Part shown: positions 37,409 to 46,829 of the stretch, one piece after another | Layout: every line of letters begins with the position of its first letter | How positions within the stretch are numbered: the first letter of the stretch is position 1 | Origin: Desulfosediminicola flagellatus | GTDB taxonomy: Bacteria > Desulfobacterota > Desulfobulbia > Desulfobulbales > Desulfocapsaceae | DNA length: 64,000 nucleotides | Reading direction: 5' to 3' | Assembly: GCF_005116655.2 (NCBI RefSeq) | Contig: NZ_CP050698.1 | Location: 1,380,001-1,444,000, forward strand | The notes under the pieces: generated by a model | What the model saw: the letters and a program-made list of their open reading frames with translations, nothing else | The model's database searches: none | Told to the model about the DNA's origin: nothing | Position numbers and translations under genes: made by a program

Positions 37409-38631
37409 GAAAGTACCTCGGCAGGTTGCACCTGGGAAGCTTTCCATGAGGGATAAAGCGTGGCAAGCAGTGTAATAACAATTGATGCAATAGCAATGAG
37501 ACCTACATCAAAGGGGAGAACTTTTATCGGCAATGTAGTCATCGGATAAACATTAGACGGTAGCTCGATAAATTTGTATCTGGAGAGTAGTTCGCATAAC
37601 CCGAGGCCTCCAAGCACACCAAGCGTGGTGCCTGTGAGGGCAATTATACTTCCCTGCAGAAAGAAAATCCGCATTATTGAGGCCGAGGTCGCACCCATTG
37701 ACTTAAGGATAGCGATATCGCGACTCTTTTCCATAACAACCATAATGAGCGCACTGATAATATTCAGTGCAGCCACTAAAATGATTAGTGTAAGGCAGAT
37801 AAACATGCCGATTTTTTCGAGCTTAAAAGCGGCAAATAAGTTGCGGTTCATTGACATCCAGTCTTTTGCCAGATGACCCGGGCCAAGTTTTCTGACGATA
37901 TCAGCACCAACCTCATCGGCCTGATCAAGTCTGTTTTCCTTGACCGTAACCTCTATCCCATGTGCTATATTCCCTTCGCCAAGAAAAGTCTGAACTCCCT
38001 TGATAGACATATAGGCAAGTGTTGAATCGTATTCAAACATGCCGGTCTCAAAAATACCGCTGACCATGCATGTCTTTATTTTTGGAATAACACCCATCGG
38101 GGTGAGAGGACCGGAAGGAGAGACGAGACGAACCTTGTCACCTATTCCAACTCGCAACTCAGAGGCAAGTGCTTTGCCGAGTATGATGTTCGGGATACGA
38201 ATATCCTTTTCCTGATCGAGGTCGTGGATCGAGCCACTAAGCATCTGTTTAGATAAACCCACTACATTTTCAGCTGTTTCAGGGTCAATGCCTCGCAATA
38301 CAACACCGCTTCCACCGAAAGAAGAGCTGAGCAGTGTCTGAGTATAGAGGTACGGTGTGGCACCTGTTACATCCTTAACTGTCAGGATCTGCTCGCGTTT
38401 CAATTCATAATCAGCTATCGATCCACCATATCTCTGAACAATGATATGGGAGTTGACTCCTAAAATCTGGTCGCGTAAGCCGTCTGTGAAACCGGAATAG
38501 ACAGACAGCACCACGATCAGCGCGATGACGCCAACCGTGATACCTGCAACTGAGATAAGCGAGATAAGCGAAATAAAACGCTGTTTATGTTTTGCCCGCA
38601 GATACCTGAGGCTGATAAACCACTCGTACAT
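37405..38631 (-). CDS. Lipoprotein-releasing ABC transporter permease, LolC/E family
   Basis: Membrane subunit of the Lol exporter, 408 aa. It starts MYEWFISLRYLRAKHKQRFISLISLIS, the hallmark LolC/E N-terminus, with one helix, a periplasmic MacB-type core (residues about 45-260) and three C-terminal helices in the FtsX fold, including SRDIAILKSMGA in the coupling helix. Only one permease gene is present, so a homodimeric transporter (as in LolF-type systems) is likely. It starts four bases after lysS ends and overlaps lolD. Confidence 0.92.
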   Translation of the reverse strand: MYEWFISLRYLRAKHKQRFISLISLISVAGITVGVIALIVVLSVYSGFTDGLRDQILGVNSHIIVQRYGGSIADYELKREQILTVKDVTGATPYLYTQTLLSSSFGGSGVVLRGIDPETAENVVGLSKQMLSGSIHDLDQEKDIRIPNIILGKALASELRVGIGDKVRLVSPSGPLTPMGVIPKIKTCMVSGIFETGMFEYDSTLAYMSIKGVQTFLGEGNIAHGIEVTVKENRLDQADEVGADIVRKLGPGHLAKDWMSMNRNLFAAFKLEKIGMFICLTLIILVAALNIISALIMVVMEKSRDIAILKSMGATSASIMRIFFLQGSIIALTGTTLGVLGGLGLCELLSRYKFIELPSNVYPMTTLPIKVLPFDVGLIAIASIVITLLATLYPSWKASQVQPAEVLS

Positions 38632-38635
38632 AGTA

Positions 38636-40168
38636 TTATTCTGTCTCTTTCTGCTGGTCGTCCTGGTTTTTTTCCTGCTCTCTGCTGCTGACTTCAGGTT
38701 TCAGATGCGGGAAGAGGATGACGTCACGAATAGACGGAGCGTCTGTGAGCAGCATTACAAGGCGATCTATACCGATTCCTTCACCGGCAGCCGATGGCAT
38801 ACCATATTCAAGGGCGCGGAGGTAATCTTCATCAAGTACAGGATGAATTTCATCGTCGTTGCCACGTTCATTGATCTGCTTTTCAAACCGGCCACGCTGA
38901 TCTACCGGATCATTAAGCTCAGAGAATGCATTAGCCAATTCACGACCGGTTATAAAGAGTTCGAAGCGGTCAGTTACGGTTGGATCTTCTTCGTTTCTTC
39001 GTGCAAGCGGTGAAACCTCTGTAGGGTAGGAGGTAATAAAGGTCGGATCAATAAGTTTCTCTTCTACGAGCAATTCAAAGAGTTCTGTCTTCGCCTTGCC
39101 CGGGCCAGCCATATCTTCAAGCTGAATACCTTTTTCTTTGGCAAGCGCCAGAACAGCAGCGTCATCTTTTAAGAGTTCCGCATTGATACCTGCAACCTCT
39201 ACAAGAGCTTCATCCATGGTAAGACGTTTCCATGGTGGAGCAAGATTTACAGGTGTACCCTGATACTCAATCTGCATTGAACCATTTACTTTGTTACAGA
39301 TTTTAGAAATCATATCTTCGGTCAGGTCCATCAGCTCTTCATAGGTCGCATACGCCTGGTAAAACTCAAGCATGGTGAACTCAGGGTTGTGCCTGGTGGA
39401 GAGTCCTTCATTTCTGAAGTTACGGTTGATCTCGAAGACGCGCTCAAACCCACCGACAAGAAGTCGCTTGAGGTAAAGCTCAGGGGCGATACGGAGGAAT
39501 AAGTCCATATTCAGAGCGTTATGATGTGTCTGAAAAGGTTTTGCAGTAGCGCCACCAGGTACAGGCTGCATCATTGGAGTTTCAACTTCCATGAATCCGA
39601 GATTGTTGAGGTATTCACGAACCAGTCGGATAATCTCAACACGTTTTCTAAATGTCTCACGAGATTCAGGGGTAACAATGAGGTCAACGTAGCGTTGTCT
39701 GTAACGTGTCTCAACATCAGTAAGTCCATGGAACTTCTCAGGCAGTGGACGCATCGATTTTGAGATCATGTTGATTGAACTTGCTTGAACAGAAAGCTCA
39801 CCAACTTTGGTTTTAAAGAGCGTTCCTTCAATGCCGATGATATCGCCGATATCCCACTTCTTGAATTTGGCGAACTCCTCATCACCCAGCAGGTCTTTTT
39901 TCAGATAGATCTGAATACGACCACTTCTGTCTGCGAGATGAACAAATGCAGCCTTACCGAATTTGCGCATGGACATTACGCGGCCTGCTACAGAATAGGA
40001 TTTACCGCTTTCATCATGCTGCTGCGCTTCAAGATGCTCACCTAAGGGGAGCAGTTCTGTGACTATATTCGCAGGTTTAAAATGGTTGCTGTAGAGTTTT
40101 ACACCTAATTCTTCAAGGGCTTCGGCTTTTTCACGTCGTTGTTGCAGAGTCTGGTTGTCTTTGCTCAT
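38636..40168 (-). CDS. lysS: Lysyl-tRNA synthetase, class II
   Basis: Charges tRNA-Lys. The 510-aa class II enzyme has an N-terminal OB anticodon-binding domain (residues about 60-170, AGRVMSMRKFGKAAFVHLAD), motif 1 MEVETPMMQPVPGGA, motif 2 FERVFEINRNFRNEG followed by RHNPEFTMLEFY, and motif 3 GIGIDRLVMLLTDAPSIRD. The C-terminus is a charged tail rich in Gln, Lys and Glu. It is first in the operon with lolC/E and lolD, an arrangement widespread in deltaproteobacteria and gammaproteobacteria relatives. Confidence 0.96.
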   Translation of the reverse strand: MSKDNQTLQQRREKAEALEELGVKLYSNHFKPANIVTELLPLGEHLEAQQHDESGKSYSVAGRVMSMRKFGKAAFVHLADRSGRIQIYLKKDLLGDEEFAKFKKWDIGDIIGIEGTLFKTKVGELSVQASSINMISKSMRPLPEKFHGLTDVETRYRQRYVDLIVTPESRETFRKRVEIIRLVREYLNNLGFMEVETPMMQPVPGGATAKPFQTHHNALNMDLFLRIAPELYLKRLLVGGFERVFEINRNFRNEGLSTRHNPEFTMLEFYQAYATYEELMDLTEDMISKICNKVNGSMQIEYQGTPVNLAPPWKRLTMDEALVEVAGINAELLKDDAAVLALAKEKGIQLEDMAGPGKAKTELFELLVEEKLIDPTFITSYPTEVSPLARRNEEDPTVTDRFELFITGRELANAFSELNDPVDQRGRFEKQINERGNDDEIHPVLDEDYLRALEYGMPSAAGEGIGIDRLVMLLTDAPSIRDVILFPHLKPEVSSREQEKNQDDQQKETE

Positions 40169-40547
40169 GGTAGTCGTTTCTGTAAGTAGGGGTGTAACGA
40201 TCAGAAGATTGAGAGTTTATCAGGAAAGAGTAAGCGGCCATGGTTTGGTATACCATGAAGCTGTTTAGCAGCTCATTTCGGGATAGAAACTGATCTATAA
40301 AAAAAGCGGCAGATATCTGCCGCAGGTAATAACGCCTATATGTTAAACACTGTTTGTGTTTCCAGCCAAAATCTATTCATTGTAATATGATTTCCGGTGA
40401 TATTGCGGATATCTTTTTCTACTCTAAAAAGCAGAAATATATCCCGTGCGTTCCTGTGGTAAACATGGCGCTAATATCGATCAGGAAAAAATAATCACAG
40501 AGAGGATGAAAACTATCCTAAGGAAGTAACGGGAAACTCTCAATCTG
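40169..40547. other. Intergenic region between lysS and the rRNA methyltransferase gene
   Basis: No gene is supported. The minus-strand terminator at 40299-40323 lies some 225 bases past the methyltransferase stop, so the interval is either a long 3' untranslated region or a small RNA read on the minus strand. AAACAC...GTGTTT forms a small hairpin near 40347-40363. The lysS promoter must lie in 40169-40300. Confidence 0.5.
40299..40323 (-). terminator. Intrinsic terminator (minus strand)
   Basis: Minus strand: the palindrome GCGGCAGAT-ATCTGCCGC followed by TTTTTTT. Strong stem; ends transcripts from the methyltransferase gene. Confidence 0.82.
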
Positions 40548-41879
40548 TCAATTCTTTTCAAGTAGCACAACGGTTTCGATATGGTGTGTCTGCGGAAACA
40601 TATCAACAGGTTGTATTTGGATAACTGAAAATCCTGTGCCGGTAAGATCTGCAATGTCGCGGCTCAGTGTTGCGGGGTCACACGATATATAGACCATACG
40701 TTTTATACACAGGGATGCAATCTGCTTTGCAAGACCAGGCATGCCTTGCCGTGGCGGGTCAACTACCAGACAATCAAAAGATTCTCCGGCGGCAACAAGA
40801 TCATTGCATGCCTTGTGTATCGGGCTTTTTTTGAAAGTCGTGTTAGTGAGTCCGGCAGTGGATGCGTTGGCTTTTGCACTTCGAATTGCTGCTCCCTGAC
40901 CTTCAATGCCGGTCAATGATTTTGCCGCTGCTGCAAGTGCGATAGAGAAATTGCCTGATCCGCAGAAGAGATCCAGGACAGTCTCATCTTTTTGAATATC
41001 AGCATATTGGAGCACGAGATCAATCAGCTGTTTATTCTGTTGAAGATTAACCTGGCAGAAGCCTCCCACTTCCCACGAAAGAGACAGTGGTGATGGGTAT
41101 GCAGTTAGATCCTCATATATTATCTGCATTTTTTTACTACATTCTGCAGGAGCACCGACAGTCAGCGGAAATGCTTCGCCCTGAAAAAAGAGCCGTTCAA
41201 GTGACTCTATATCTGTGCACAGTTCTGCTGCGTATTTAAAATCTGTCGGACGGGGTTTTCTGGTGTAATGAAGCAGGGCTGTTACCTTACCTGTAGCCGG
41301 ATGCCAGAGTAATTCCACCTCTGAAGAATGGTTAAGCAGGTCTTGAAATGCTTGGTGGTTATTAAGTTCAGCAAGCGTTTCGTTTATCTCTTTGCCTGCG
41401 ATGGCACATTCTGAAATCGGGACAATTTCATGGCTCTTATGCTTTCTGAAACCGCAATTTTGGTATTCATCCACCCACAACCTGATGCGTTGCCTGTAAT
41501 GAAATGTTTCAGGTGACGGAAGGGTGGGCAGGACGATAGTGTTTGCGTATTCTGTGAGAATTTCGGACTGTTGTCTTGTCAGATTGTTAATGACGATATC
41601 TGTTTTAATGCGGAGTTGTTCTTCGTAACTGCAATGCTGGATATCACAACCACCACAGACTTTGTAATACCTGCAGGGAGGAGTGATTCTGGAATCGCTT
41701 TTTTTATCAACGCTGAGAAGTTTACCGAGCAGGTAGGTTTTCTTGTCATCTATTGTTTTGAACGTAACTACTTCACCCGGCAGAGTGCGCGGTATCATCA
41801 CCCTGCGGCCATCACTGAGTTTACCTAACCCGTAACCGCCCTTAATGACTTTTTCAATTGTAACAGAATGTTTATTCAT
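40548..41879 (-). CDS. 23S rRNA (uracil-5-)-methyltransferase, RlmD/RumA family
   Basis: SAM-dependent enzyme making 5-methyluridine in 23S rRNA (U1939 in E. coli for RlmD). The 443-aa protein has an N-terminal TRAM domain (KGGYGLGKLSDGRRVMIPRTLPGE), a 4Fe-4S motif CRYYKVCGGCDIQHC at about residues 69-83, SAM motif LDLFCGSGNFSIALA and the catalytic motifs VDPPRQGM and YISCDPATLSRD (nucleophile Cys). RlmCD-type dual specificity cannot be excluded, so no gene symbol is given. Its start overlaps a possible small upstream frame (41876-42074). Monocistronic. Confidence 0.9.
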   Translation of the reverse strand: MNKHSVTIEKVIKGGYGLGKLSDGRRVMIPRTLPGEVVTFKTIDDKKTYLLGKLLSVDKKSDSRITPPCRYYKVCGGCDIQHCSYEEQLRIKTDIVINNLTRQQSEILTEYANTIVLPTLPSPETFHYRQRIRLWVDEYQNCGFRKHKSHEIVPISECAIAGKEINETLAELNNHQAFQDLLNHSSEVELLWHPATGKVTALLHYTRKPRPTDFKYAAELCTDIESLERLFFQGEAFPLTVGAPAECSKKMQIIYEDLTAYPSPLSLSWEVGGFCQVNLQQNKQLIDLVLQYADIQKDETVLDLFCGSGNFSIALAAAAKSLTGIEGQGAAIRSAKANASTAGLTNTTFKKSPIHKACNDLVAAGESFDCLVVDPPRQGMPGLAKQIASLCIKRMVYISCDPATLSRDIADLTGTGFSVIQIQPVDMFPQTHHIETVVLLEKN

Positions 41880-42074
41880 TTTAAAAATAGAAACGAGTGG
41901 AGTATAAGTGTGAGTCCGGCCAGTCGACCGATGCTGTAGACAGCCAGTAGTGCTAATACAGCATAATTTAGAGTACGAGGTTCTACATAATATACCGGAC
42001 GTGGATTGTCTAACCCTAATCCTCCTGCGTATTGCCCAGTCTTAACACAGGCACGCAGAAATAGCAGGCTGGCT
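41876..42074 (-). pseudogene. Possible remnant of a small membrane protein
   Basis: An open frame of about 65 codons with no ATG, GTG or TTG, opening after a TGA and ending at a TGA that overlaps the methyltransferase ATG. It would end NYAVLALLAVYSIGRLAG followed by a hydrophobic helix and FLFLK. The exact ATGA overlap and hydrophobic helix suggest a former coupled gene, but chance is possible. Confidence 0.25.
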
Positions 42075-42304
42075 ACTCAAAGGGGGAGAGATACGTTTCT
42101 AAAATCGTGATGAGCGGAAACTTCGGGGCTAACGTCATTATTTACTCCATATGAATCTGTTTGAGGTATGGATACTGACCACATCCAAACAATTTGTCTT
42201 GCATTTCACATGGGATAAACACATATTTGGTGTGGAATTGAAGTGTTCAATCCGACAAACTCCTATTACAGCCAGTTAAATTTTACCATTCAGAGGACAG
42301 GTGC
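41880..42304. other. Divergent region between the methyltransferase and response regulator genes
   Basis: About 425 bases. Its left half holds the possible small-protein remnant. The right half is AT-rich and presumably carries the response regulator promoter; no clear sigma54 (GG-N10-GC) or sigma70 site was recognised. Confidence 0.5.
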
Positions 42305-43657
42305 GTGGCAAGTCAGCAGACAACAGTATTAATTGTAGATGATGAACAGGTTCACCGCTATATGCTCAGCTCTATGCTGAAGGAGTGGGGGTGGCGCTGT
42401 ATAGAAGCTGATGATGGGACCACTGCTGTCGCCGCAGTCGAGAAACACAATTATGATGCTGTGCTGATGGATATTCGCATGGTGAAGATGGATGGCCGGG
42501 AGGCATTTCATAAAATTCATGCAATGCGGCCAGCGCTTCCTGTGATCCTGATGACTGCATATTCCTCAGTGGATGATGCTGTAATTATGATCCGCGAGGG
42601 CGCACACGATTATCTGACAAAACCCCTCGATTTTGATCGTTTACGGCTGGCTCTTGAGCGGGCGGTGGATCATCGTCAAGTGACCGAGAAAAAACAGCAG
42701 CCGCGAGAGCAACAGACCACCCTGCAAACCGGAATTATAGGTGAATCACCAAAGATGCAGGAACTCCTTGAGATGATATCGTACGTTGCCCCGACAGAAG
42801 CAACTGTACTGGTTTATGGAGAGTCAGGGACAGGCAAGGAACTTGTTGCGGAGGCGTTACATAGTAATAGCGAGCGCAAAGGCGGGCCCTTTATCAAGGT
42901 GAATTGCGCAGCATTGGCAGAGAGTCTGCTGGAATCAGAACTGTTCGGCCATGAAAAAGGTGCTTTTACCGGTGCTGACCGCGAACGTGATGGGAAATTT
43001 GTCCAGGCGGATGGCGGCACATTGTTTCTCGATGAGATTGGAGAAACCTCACAGGCGATGCAGGTGAAACTGCTGCGAGTACTTCAGGAACATGAGCTAC
43101 AGCGTGTCGGAGGTGAGAAAACTATTCAGGTTGACGTGCGGATAATCGCCGCAACTAACAGAAATCTTGAAGACGAAGTGAAGACCGGAAATTTCAGAGA
43201 AGATCTCTATTATCGGCTTAATGTAGTTATGCTGGAAGTGCCACCTTTACGCACAAGAGCAGGAGATATTCCATTACTGGTTAACCATTTCGTCAGGAAA
43301 TTTGCCGAAAAAAACAGAAGATCTGTGCAGAGTGTGATTCCTGAATGCATGGAGGCCTTAAACAGCTACCCGTGGCCAGGTAATGTGCGGGAGTTGGAAA
43401 ACGCCATTGAACGCGGAATTATTCTGATGCGCGGCGACCAGCTTACCCAGAAGAGTCTGCCGCTTTCTGTTCAAAATTATAAGCGACAGTCCGCCCCTGA
43501 AGCAGATACCGAACCGGCTTCGCTCTATGAAGCTGAAAAACGGCTTGTGATAGAGACGTTGGCAAAAACCGAAGGCAATAAAAGTGAAGCTGCCCGGCGT
43601 CTGGGCATTACCCGCAAAACCTTGCAGAACAAATTAAATAAATATGATGAGGAATGA
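42305..43657 (+). CDS. Sigma54-dependent response regulator, NtrC family
   Basis: A 450-aa regulator with receiver domain (VLIVDDEQ, phospho-acceptor in AVLMDIRMVKMDG, TAYSS, Lys in YLTKPLDFD), AAA+ sigma54 activator (Walker A GESGTGKE, loop GAFTGAD, Walker B GGTLFLDEIGE, NVRELENAIERG) and C-terminal Fis helix-turn-helix (NKSEAARRLGITRKTLQNK). All catalytic motifs are intact, in contrast to the AAA+ part of the chimera at 28735. The start is a GTG at 42305 after CAGAGGACAG. It is similar to ZraR/AtoC-type regulators. No histidine kinase is adjacent, so its partner is elsewhere, possibly one of the kinases at 52-61 kb. Confidence 0.93.
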   Translation: MASQQTTVLIVDDEQVHRYMLSSMLKEWGWRCIEADDGTTAVAAVEKHNYDAVLMDIRMVKMDGREAFHKIHAMRPALPVILMTAYSSVDDAVIMIREGAHDYLTKPLDFDRLRLALERAVDHRQVTEKKQQPREQQTTLQTGIIGESPKMQELLEMISYVAPTEATVLVYGESGTGKELVAEALHSNSERKGGPFIKVNCAALAESLLESELFGHEKGAFTGADRERDGKFVQADGGTLFLDEIGETSQAMQVKLLRVLQEHELQRVGGEKTIQVDVRIIAATNRNLEDEVKTGNFREDLYYRLNVVMLEVPPLRTRAGDIPLLVNHFVRKFAEKNRRSVQSVIPECMEALNSYPWPGNVRELENAIERGIILMRGDQLTQKSLPLSVQNYKRQSAPEADTEPASLYEAEKRLVIETLAKTEGNKSEAARRLGITRKTLQNKLNKYDEE

Positions 43658-43973
43658 TCCCTGCTACAGTTTTCTCACAACCTCGGTGGTTTTTTGAGTG
43701 CTTTAGACAGGCATCTGTCCAATCTTAGGCTTTGAGCAGTTTTGCGCAGGTGATTACAGCTGCATAAAAATAGACTCTCGTTATTTTAATGCTGTGCTAA
43801 CTCATAGAGGTTCCAAAGGAAAATTTTTACTATTATCTTGTCTGACAAATCTTGACATTGCTCATACTCTACTTATTGTTCGCACAGGTTTTTGAAGTGA
43901 TCCGGTGGATGGCCTGATTCGGCGTTCAACCGATACTAAGAGATTATTTAGGGAAGAGAGATTGGAGGAATCG
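43658..43973. other. Upstream region of grpE
   Basis: About 315 bases without a gene. It contains a good sigma70 promoter (43852-43879). GTGCTAACTC near 43796 resembles half of a CIRCE operator, but the matching half is absent. Confidence 0.6.
43852..43879 (+). promoter_or_regulatory. Sigma70 promoter of grpE-dnaK
   Basis: TTGACA (43852-43857), 16-base spacer, TATTGT (43874-43879), about 95 bases before the grpE start. No sigma32-type CCCCAT element was seen. Confidence 0.6.
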
Positions 43974-44582
43974 GTGAGCAAGGACAAAATGGACAATGAT
44001 CTTCAGGACGAAAATGAAAATATCGAAGCTGATATCGACGCTGAAGAAGTAGCATCTGCTACAGAAACTGCTGAAATGGAGCCGGAAGAAGTAGAGCCGG
44101 ATCTGGAGCAGGAACTTGCTGCTGCCCGTGCAGAGGCAGATGAACTACGTGACAAGATGTTGAGGATGGCTGCTGACTCGGAAAATTTTAAGAAGCGGAT
44201 GGAGCGTGAGCGCTCAATGATGCTCAAATACTCCGGTGAGCAGATCTTCAAAGAGATCCTGCCGGTTGTCGATAACCTCGAACGTGCTATAGCTCATTGC
44301 GATGAGGTAGAAGAGGCCGAGGCCAATTTTAAAGGTCTTCTGGAGGGTGTTCAGCTCACCTTGAAGAGCCTTGTGAACACACTAGAAAAATTTGAAGTAA
44401 AGCCTGTAGTATCTGTAGGCGAGCCGTTTGATCCTAATCATCAGGAAGCGCTCACCATGGAGGCAAGCGACACCATTCCAGCAAGTCATGTAGTAAATGA
44501 ATTCGAGAAGGGATACTACTACAAGGATCGTCTTCTGCGGGCTGCCAAGGTGATTGTGTCATCCGGTAAAGCTGAAAGTTGA
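43974..44582 (+). CDS. grpE: Nucleotide exchange factor GrpE
   Basis: Exchange factor that releases ADP from DnaK. 202 aa from the GTG at 43974, which follows GGAGG by five bases; an upstream frame to 43905 lacks such a site. The N-terminus is a highly acidic, disordered stretch, then a coiled coil (about residues 50-115, LRDKMLRMAADSENFKKRMER) and the C-terminal beta domain that contacts DnaK (VGEPFDPNHQEALTM, VVNEFEKGYYYKDRLLRAAKV). It precedes dnaK; hrcA and dnaJ are not here. Confidence 0.94.
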   Translation: MSKDKMDNDLQDENENIEADIDAEEVASATETAEMEPEEVEPDLEQELAAARAEADELRDKMLRMAADSENFKKRMERERSMMLKYSGEQIFKEILPVVDNLERAIAHCDEVEEAEANFKGLLEGVQLTLKSLVNTLEKFEVKPVVSVGEPFDPNHQEALTMEASDTIPASHVVNEFEKGYYYKDRLLRAAKVIVSSGKAES

Positions 44583-44746
44583 AAAGGTATTGTATAGCTT
44601 GAAAAATTTGCTGATCTCTCTTGACAAAGAAAGGAACATGACCACTTTAGAAGAGGTTGATGAAAGCAGATTTTGATGAAATTATTTGAGGATTCTCGGA
44701 AATAAGAAACAGTCCGATTTAGATTGATATACAAGGAGAAAGAGAC

Positions 44747-46672
44747 ATGGGTAAGATTATTGGAATTGATTTGGGAACTACCAACTCATGTGTGGCAATT
44801 ATGGAAGGTGGCGATCCTAAAGTAATCGCCAACTCAGAAGGTAACAGGACCACACCGTCCGTTGTTGCTTTTACTGATAGCGGCGAGCGACTTGTTGGTC
44901 AGGTTGCAAAGCGTCAGGCGGTTACAAATCCAGAACGAACCCTGTACGCTATTAAGCGTCTCGTTGGTCGCAAGTTTGTTGATGCAGAGGTAAAGCGATC
45001 TGCTGAAATCAGCCCGTTTAAAATTGTTGAAGGCACCAACGGTAGTGTATCTGTTGAGGTTGAAGGCAAAGTGTACCGTCCGGCTGAGATCTCAGCTATG
45101 GTACTTGCTAAAATGAAGCAGACCGCTGAAGAGTACCTTGGCGAAGAAGTTACTGATGCCGTTGTAACTGTACCTGCATACTTCAATGATGCTCAGCGTC
45201 AGGCAACAAAAGATGCTGGTAAGATCGCTGGTTTGAATGTTCAGCGTATCATCAACGAGCCAACCGCAGCTTCTCTTGCTTATGGTCTTGATAAGAAAGG
45301 CGAAGAGAAAATCGCGGTATTCGATCTTGGTGGCGGTACTTTCGACGTTTCCATTCTTGAAATCGGTGACGGTGTATTCGAGGTTAAATCCACCCACGGT
45401 GATACGTTTCTTGGTGGTGAAGATTTCGATATGCGTATTGTTAACTGGCTTGCTGATGAGTTTAAGCGTGAGCAGGGAATCGATCTTCGTGGCGACAAAA
45501 TGGCTCTTCAGCGTCTTAAAGAAGAAGCTGAGAAAGCCAAGATGGAACTTTCTACCACAAAAGAGACCGATATCAACCTGCCGTTTATCACTGCAGATGC
45601 TTCAGGTCCTAAACATCTCAATCTGAAACTGAGTCGTGCAAAATTCGAGAACCTGGTTGCTGATCTTATCGAGCGAACAGTTCAGCCTTGTATTACTGCG
45701 ATCAAGGATGCCGGTCTTACCGCATCTGAAATCGACGAGGTAATTCTGGTTGGTGGTATGACCCGTATGCCTAAGGTTCAGGAAAAAGTAAAAGAGATCT
45801 TTGGTAAAGAGCCAAACAGAGGTGTTAACCCAGATGAGGTTGTAGCTGTAGGTGCTGCAATTCAGGGTGGCGTTCTGCAGGGTGACGTTAAAGACGTTCT
45901 GCTGCTCGACGTAACTCCGCTCTCTCTTGGTATCGAGACCCTTGGTGGAATTACCACCAAACTGATCGAGAAGAACACAACCGTTCCTACCAAGAAAAGC
46001 CAGGTGTTCTCCACCGCTGCTGACAATCAGCCTGCGGTATCCATCCACGTGCTCCAGGGTGAGCGTGAGATGGCACAGGATAACAAGACAATCGGTAAAT
46101 TTGAGCTGTCTGATATTCCTGCTGCTCCTCGTGGTGTTCCGCAGATTGAGGTTGCTTTTGATCTTGATGCGAACGGTATCCTTCACGTTTCTGCAAAAGA
46201 TCTCGGAACCGGTAAAGAGCAGTCAATCCGCATCACTGCTTCTTCAGGTCTGACCGAGGAAGAAATTGAGAAGATGACCAAGGATGCAGAACTTCACGCT
46301 GAAGATGATAAGAAGCGTAAAGAGCTGATCGAGACCCGTAACCAGGCGGATGCCATGGTTCATGCAACCGAAAAGAGCCTGAAAGATTTGGGTGATAAGG
46401 TTGATGAAGAGACCAAGGGCAACGTTGAAAAAGAGATTGAGAACGTTAAGAAGGTAATTGACAGCGACGATATTGAAGCAATCAAGACTGCAGTCGATGC
46501 TCTTACCGCAGCATCTCACAAACTCGCAGAACTCATGTATGCGCAGGCTTCTAAGGATAACCCTGATGGAGCAGGCGGCGCAGGTGGAGCGGGTGGTGCT
46601 GGCGGCGCTGCAGGCGGACCTAAGAAGGACGACGATGATGTTGTTGACGCAGACTACGAAGAAGTAAAATAA
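44747..46672 (+). CDS. dnaK: Molecular chaperone DnaK
   Basis: Hsp70 chaperone, 641 aa. ATPase domain starts [58 protein letters not shown] and [15 protein letters not shown] are the Hsp70 signatures. The substrate-binding domain follows the linker [16 protein letters not shown]. The C-terminus has a lid and a Gly-Ala-rich linker (about 605-623) before [14 protein letters not shown], the canonical EEVK-like tail of bacterial DnaK. Ribosome site AAGGAGAAAGAGAC. It lies 164 bases after grpE, where a possible internal TTGACA occurs, and ends in a strong terminator. Confidence 0.98.
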   Translation: MGKIIGIDLGTTNSCVAIMEGGDPKVIANSEGNRTTPSVVAFTDSGERLVGQVAKRQAVTNPERTLYAIKRLVGRKFVDAEVKRSAEISPFKIVEGTNGSVSVEVEGKVYRPAEISAMVLAKMKQTAEEYLGEEVTDAVVTVPAYFNDAQRQATKDAGKIAGLNVQRIINEPTAASLAYGLDKKGEEKIAVFDLGGGTFDVSILEIGDGVFEVKSTHGDTFLGGEDFDMRIVNWLADEFKREQGIDLRGDKMALQRLKEEAEKAKMELSTTKETDINLPFITADASGPKHLNLKLSRAKFENLVADLIERTVQPCITAIKDAGLTASEIDEVILVGGMTRMPKVQEKVKEIFGKEPNRGVNPDEVVAVGAAIQGGVLQGDVKDVLLLDVTPLSLGIETLGGITTKLIEKNTTVPTKKSQVFSTAADNQPAVSIHVLQGEREMAQDNKTIGKFELSDIPAAPRGVPQIEVAFDLDANGILHVSAKDLGTGKEQSIRITASSGLTEEEIEKMTKDAELHAEDDKKRKELIETRNQADAMVHATEKSLKDLGDKVDEETKGNVEKEIENVKKVIDSDDIEAIKTAVDALTAASHKLAELMYAQASKDNPDGAGGAGGAGGAGGAAGGPKKDDDDVVDADYEEVK

Positions 46673-46714
46673 GTCTGTAGTTATCCCCCGGAAGGGGAAT
46701 AGCTAAAAAACGCA

Positions 46715-46755
46715 GGGAGTAAGGAAATAACTTTTCCTTACTCCCTTTTTTTTTG
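46715..46755 (+). terminator. Intrinsic terminator of grpE-dnaK
   Basis: GGGAGTAAGGAAA, loop TAAC, TTTTCCTTACTCCC and a run of nine T. Confidence 0.92.
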
Positions 46756-46829
46756 TTTTTACGGTATGGTGTTCGGGTTCTCGTATTTACATCATCCCTT
46801 TCAAATAACACATAACTACTCGCAATATC

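Noticed and set aside
43760-43805. CIRCE operator upstream of grpE
   Set aside because: Only a GTGCTAAC half-site is present; the TTAGCACTC partner at nine bases is missing, and hrcA is not adjacent.
45602-46186. Minus-strand frame of 194 codons opposite dnaK
   Set aside because: A well-known artefact of dnaK codon bias; no independent support.
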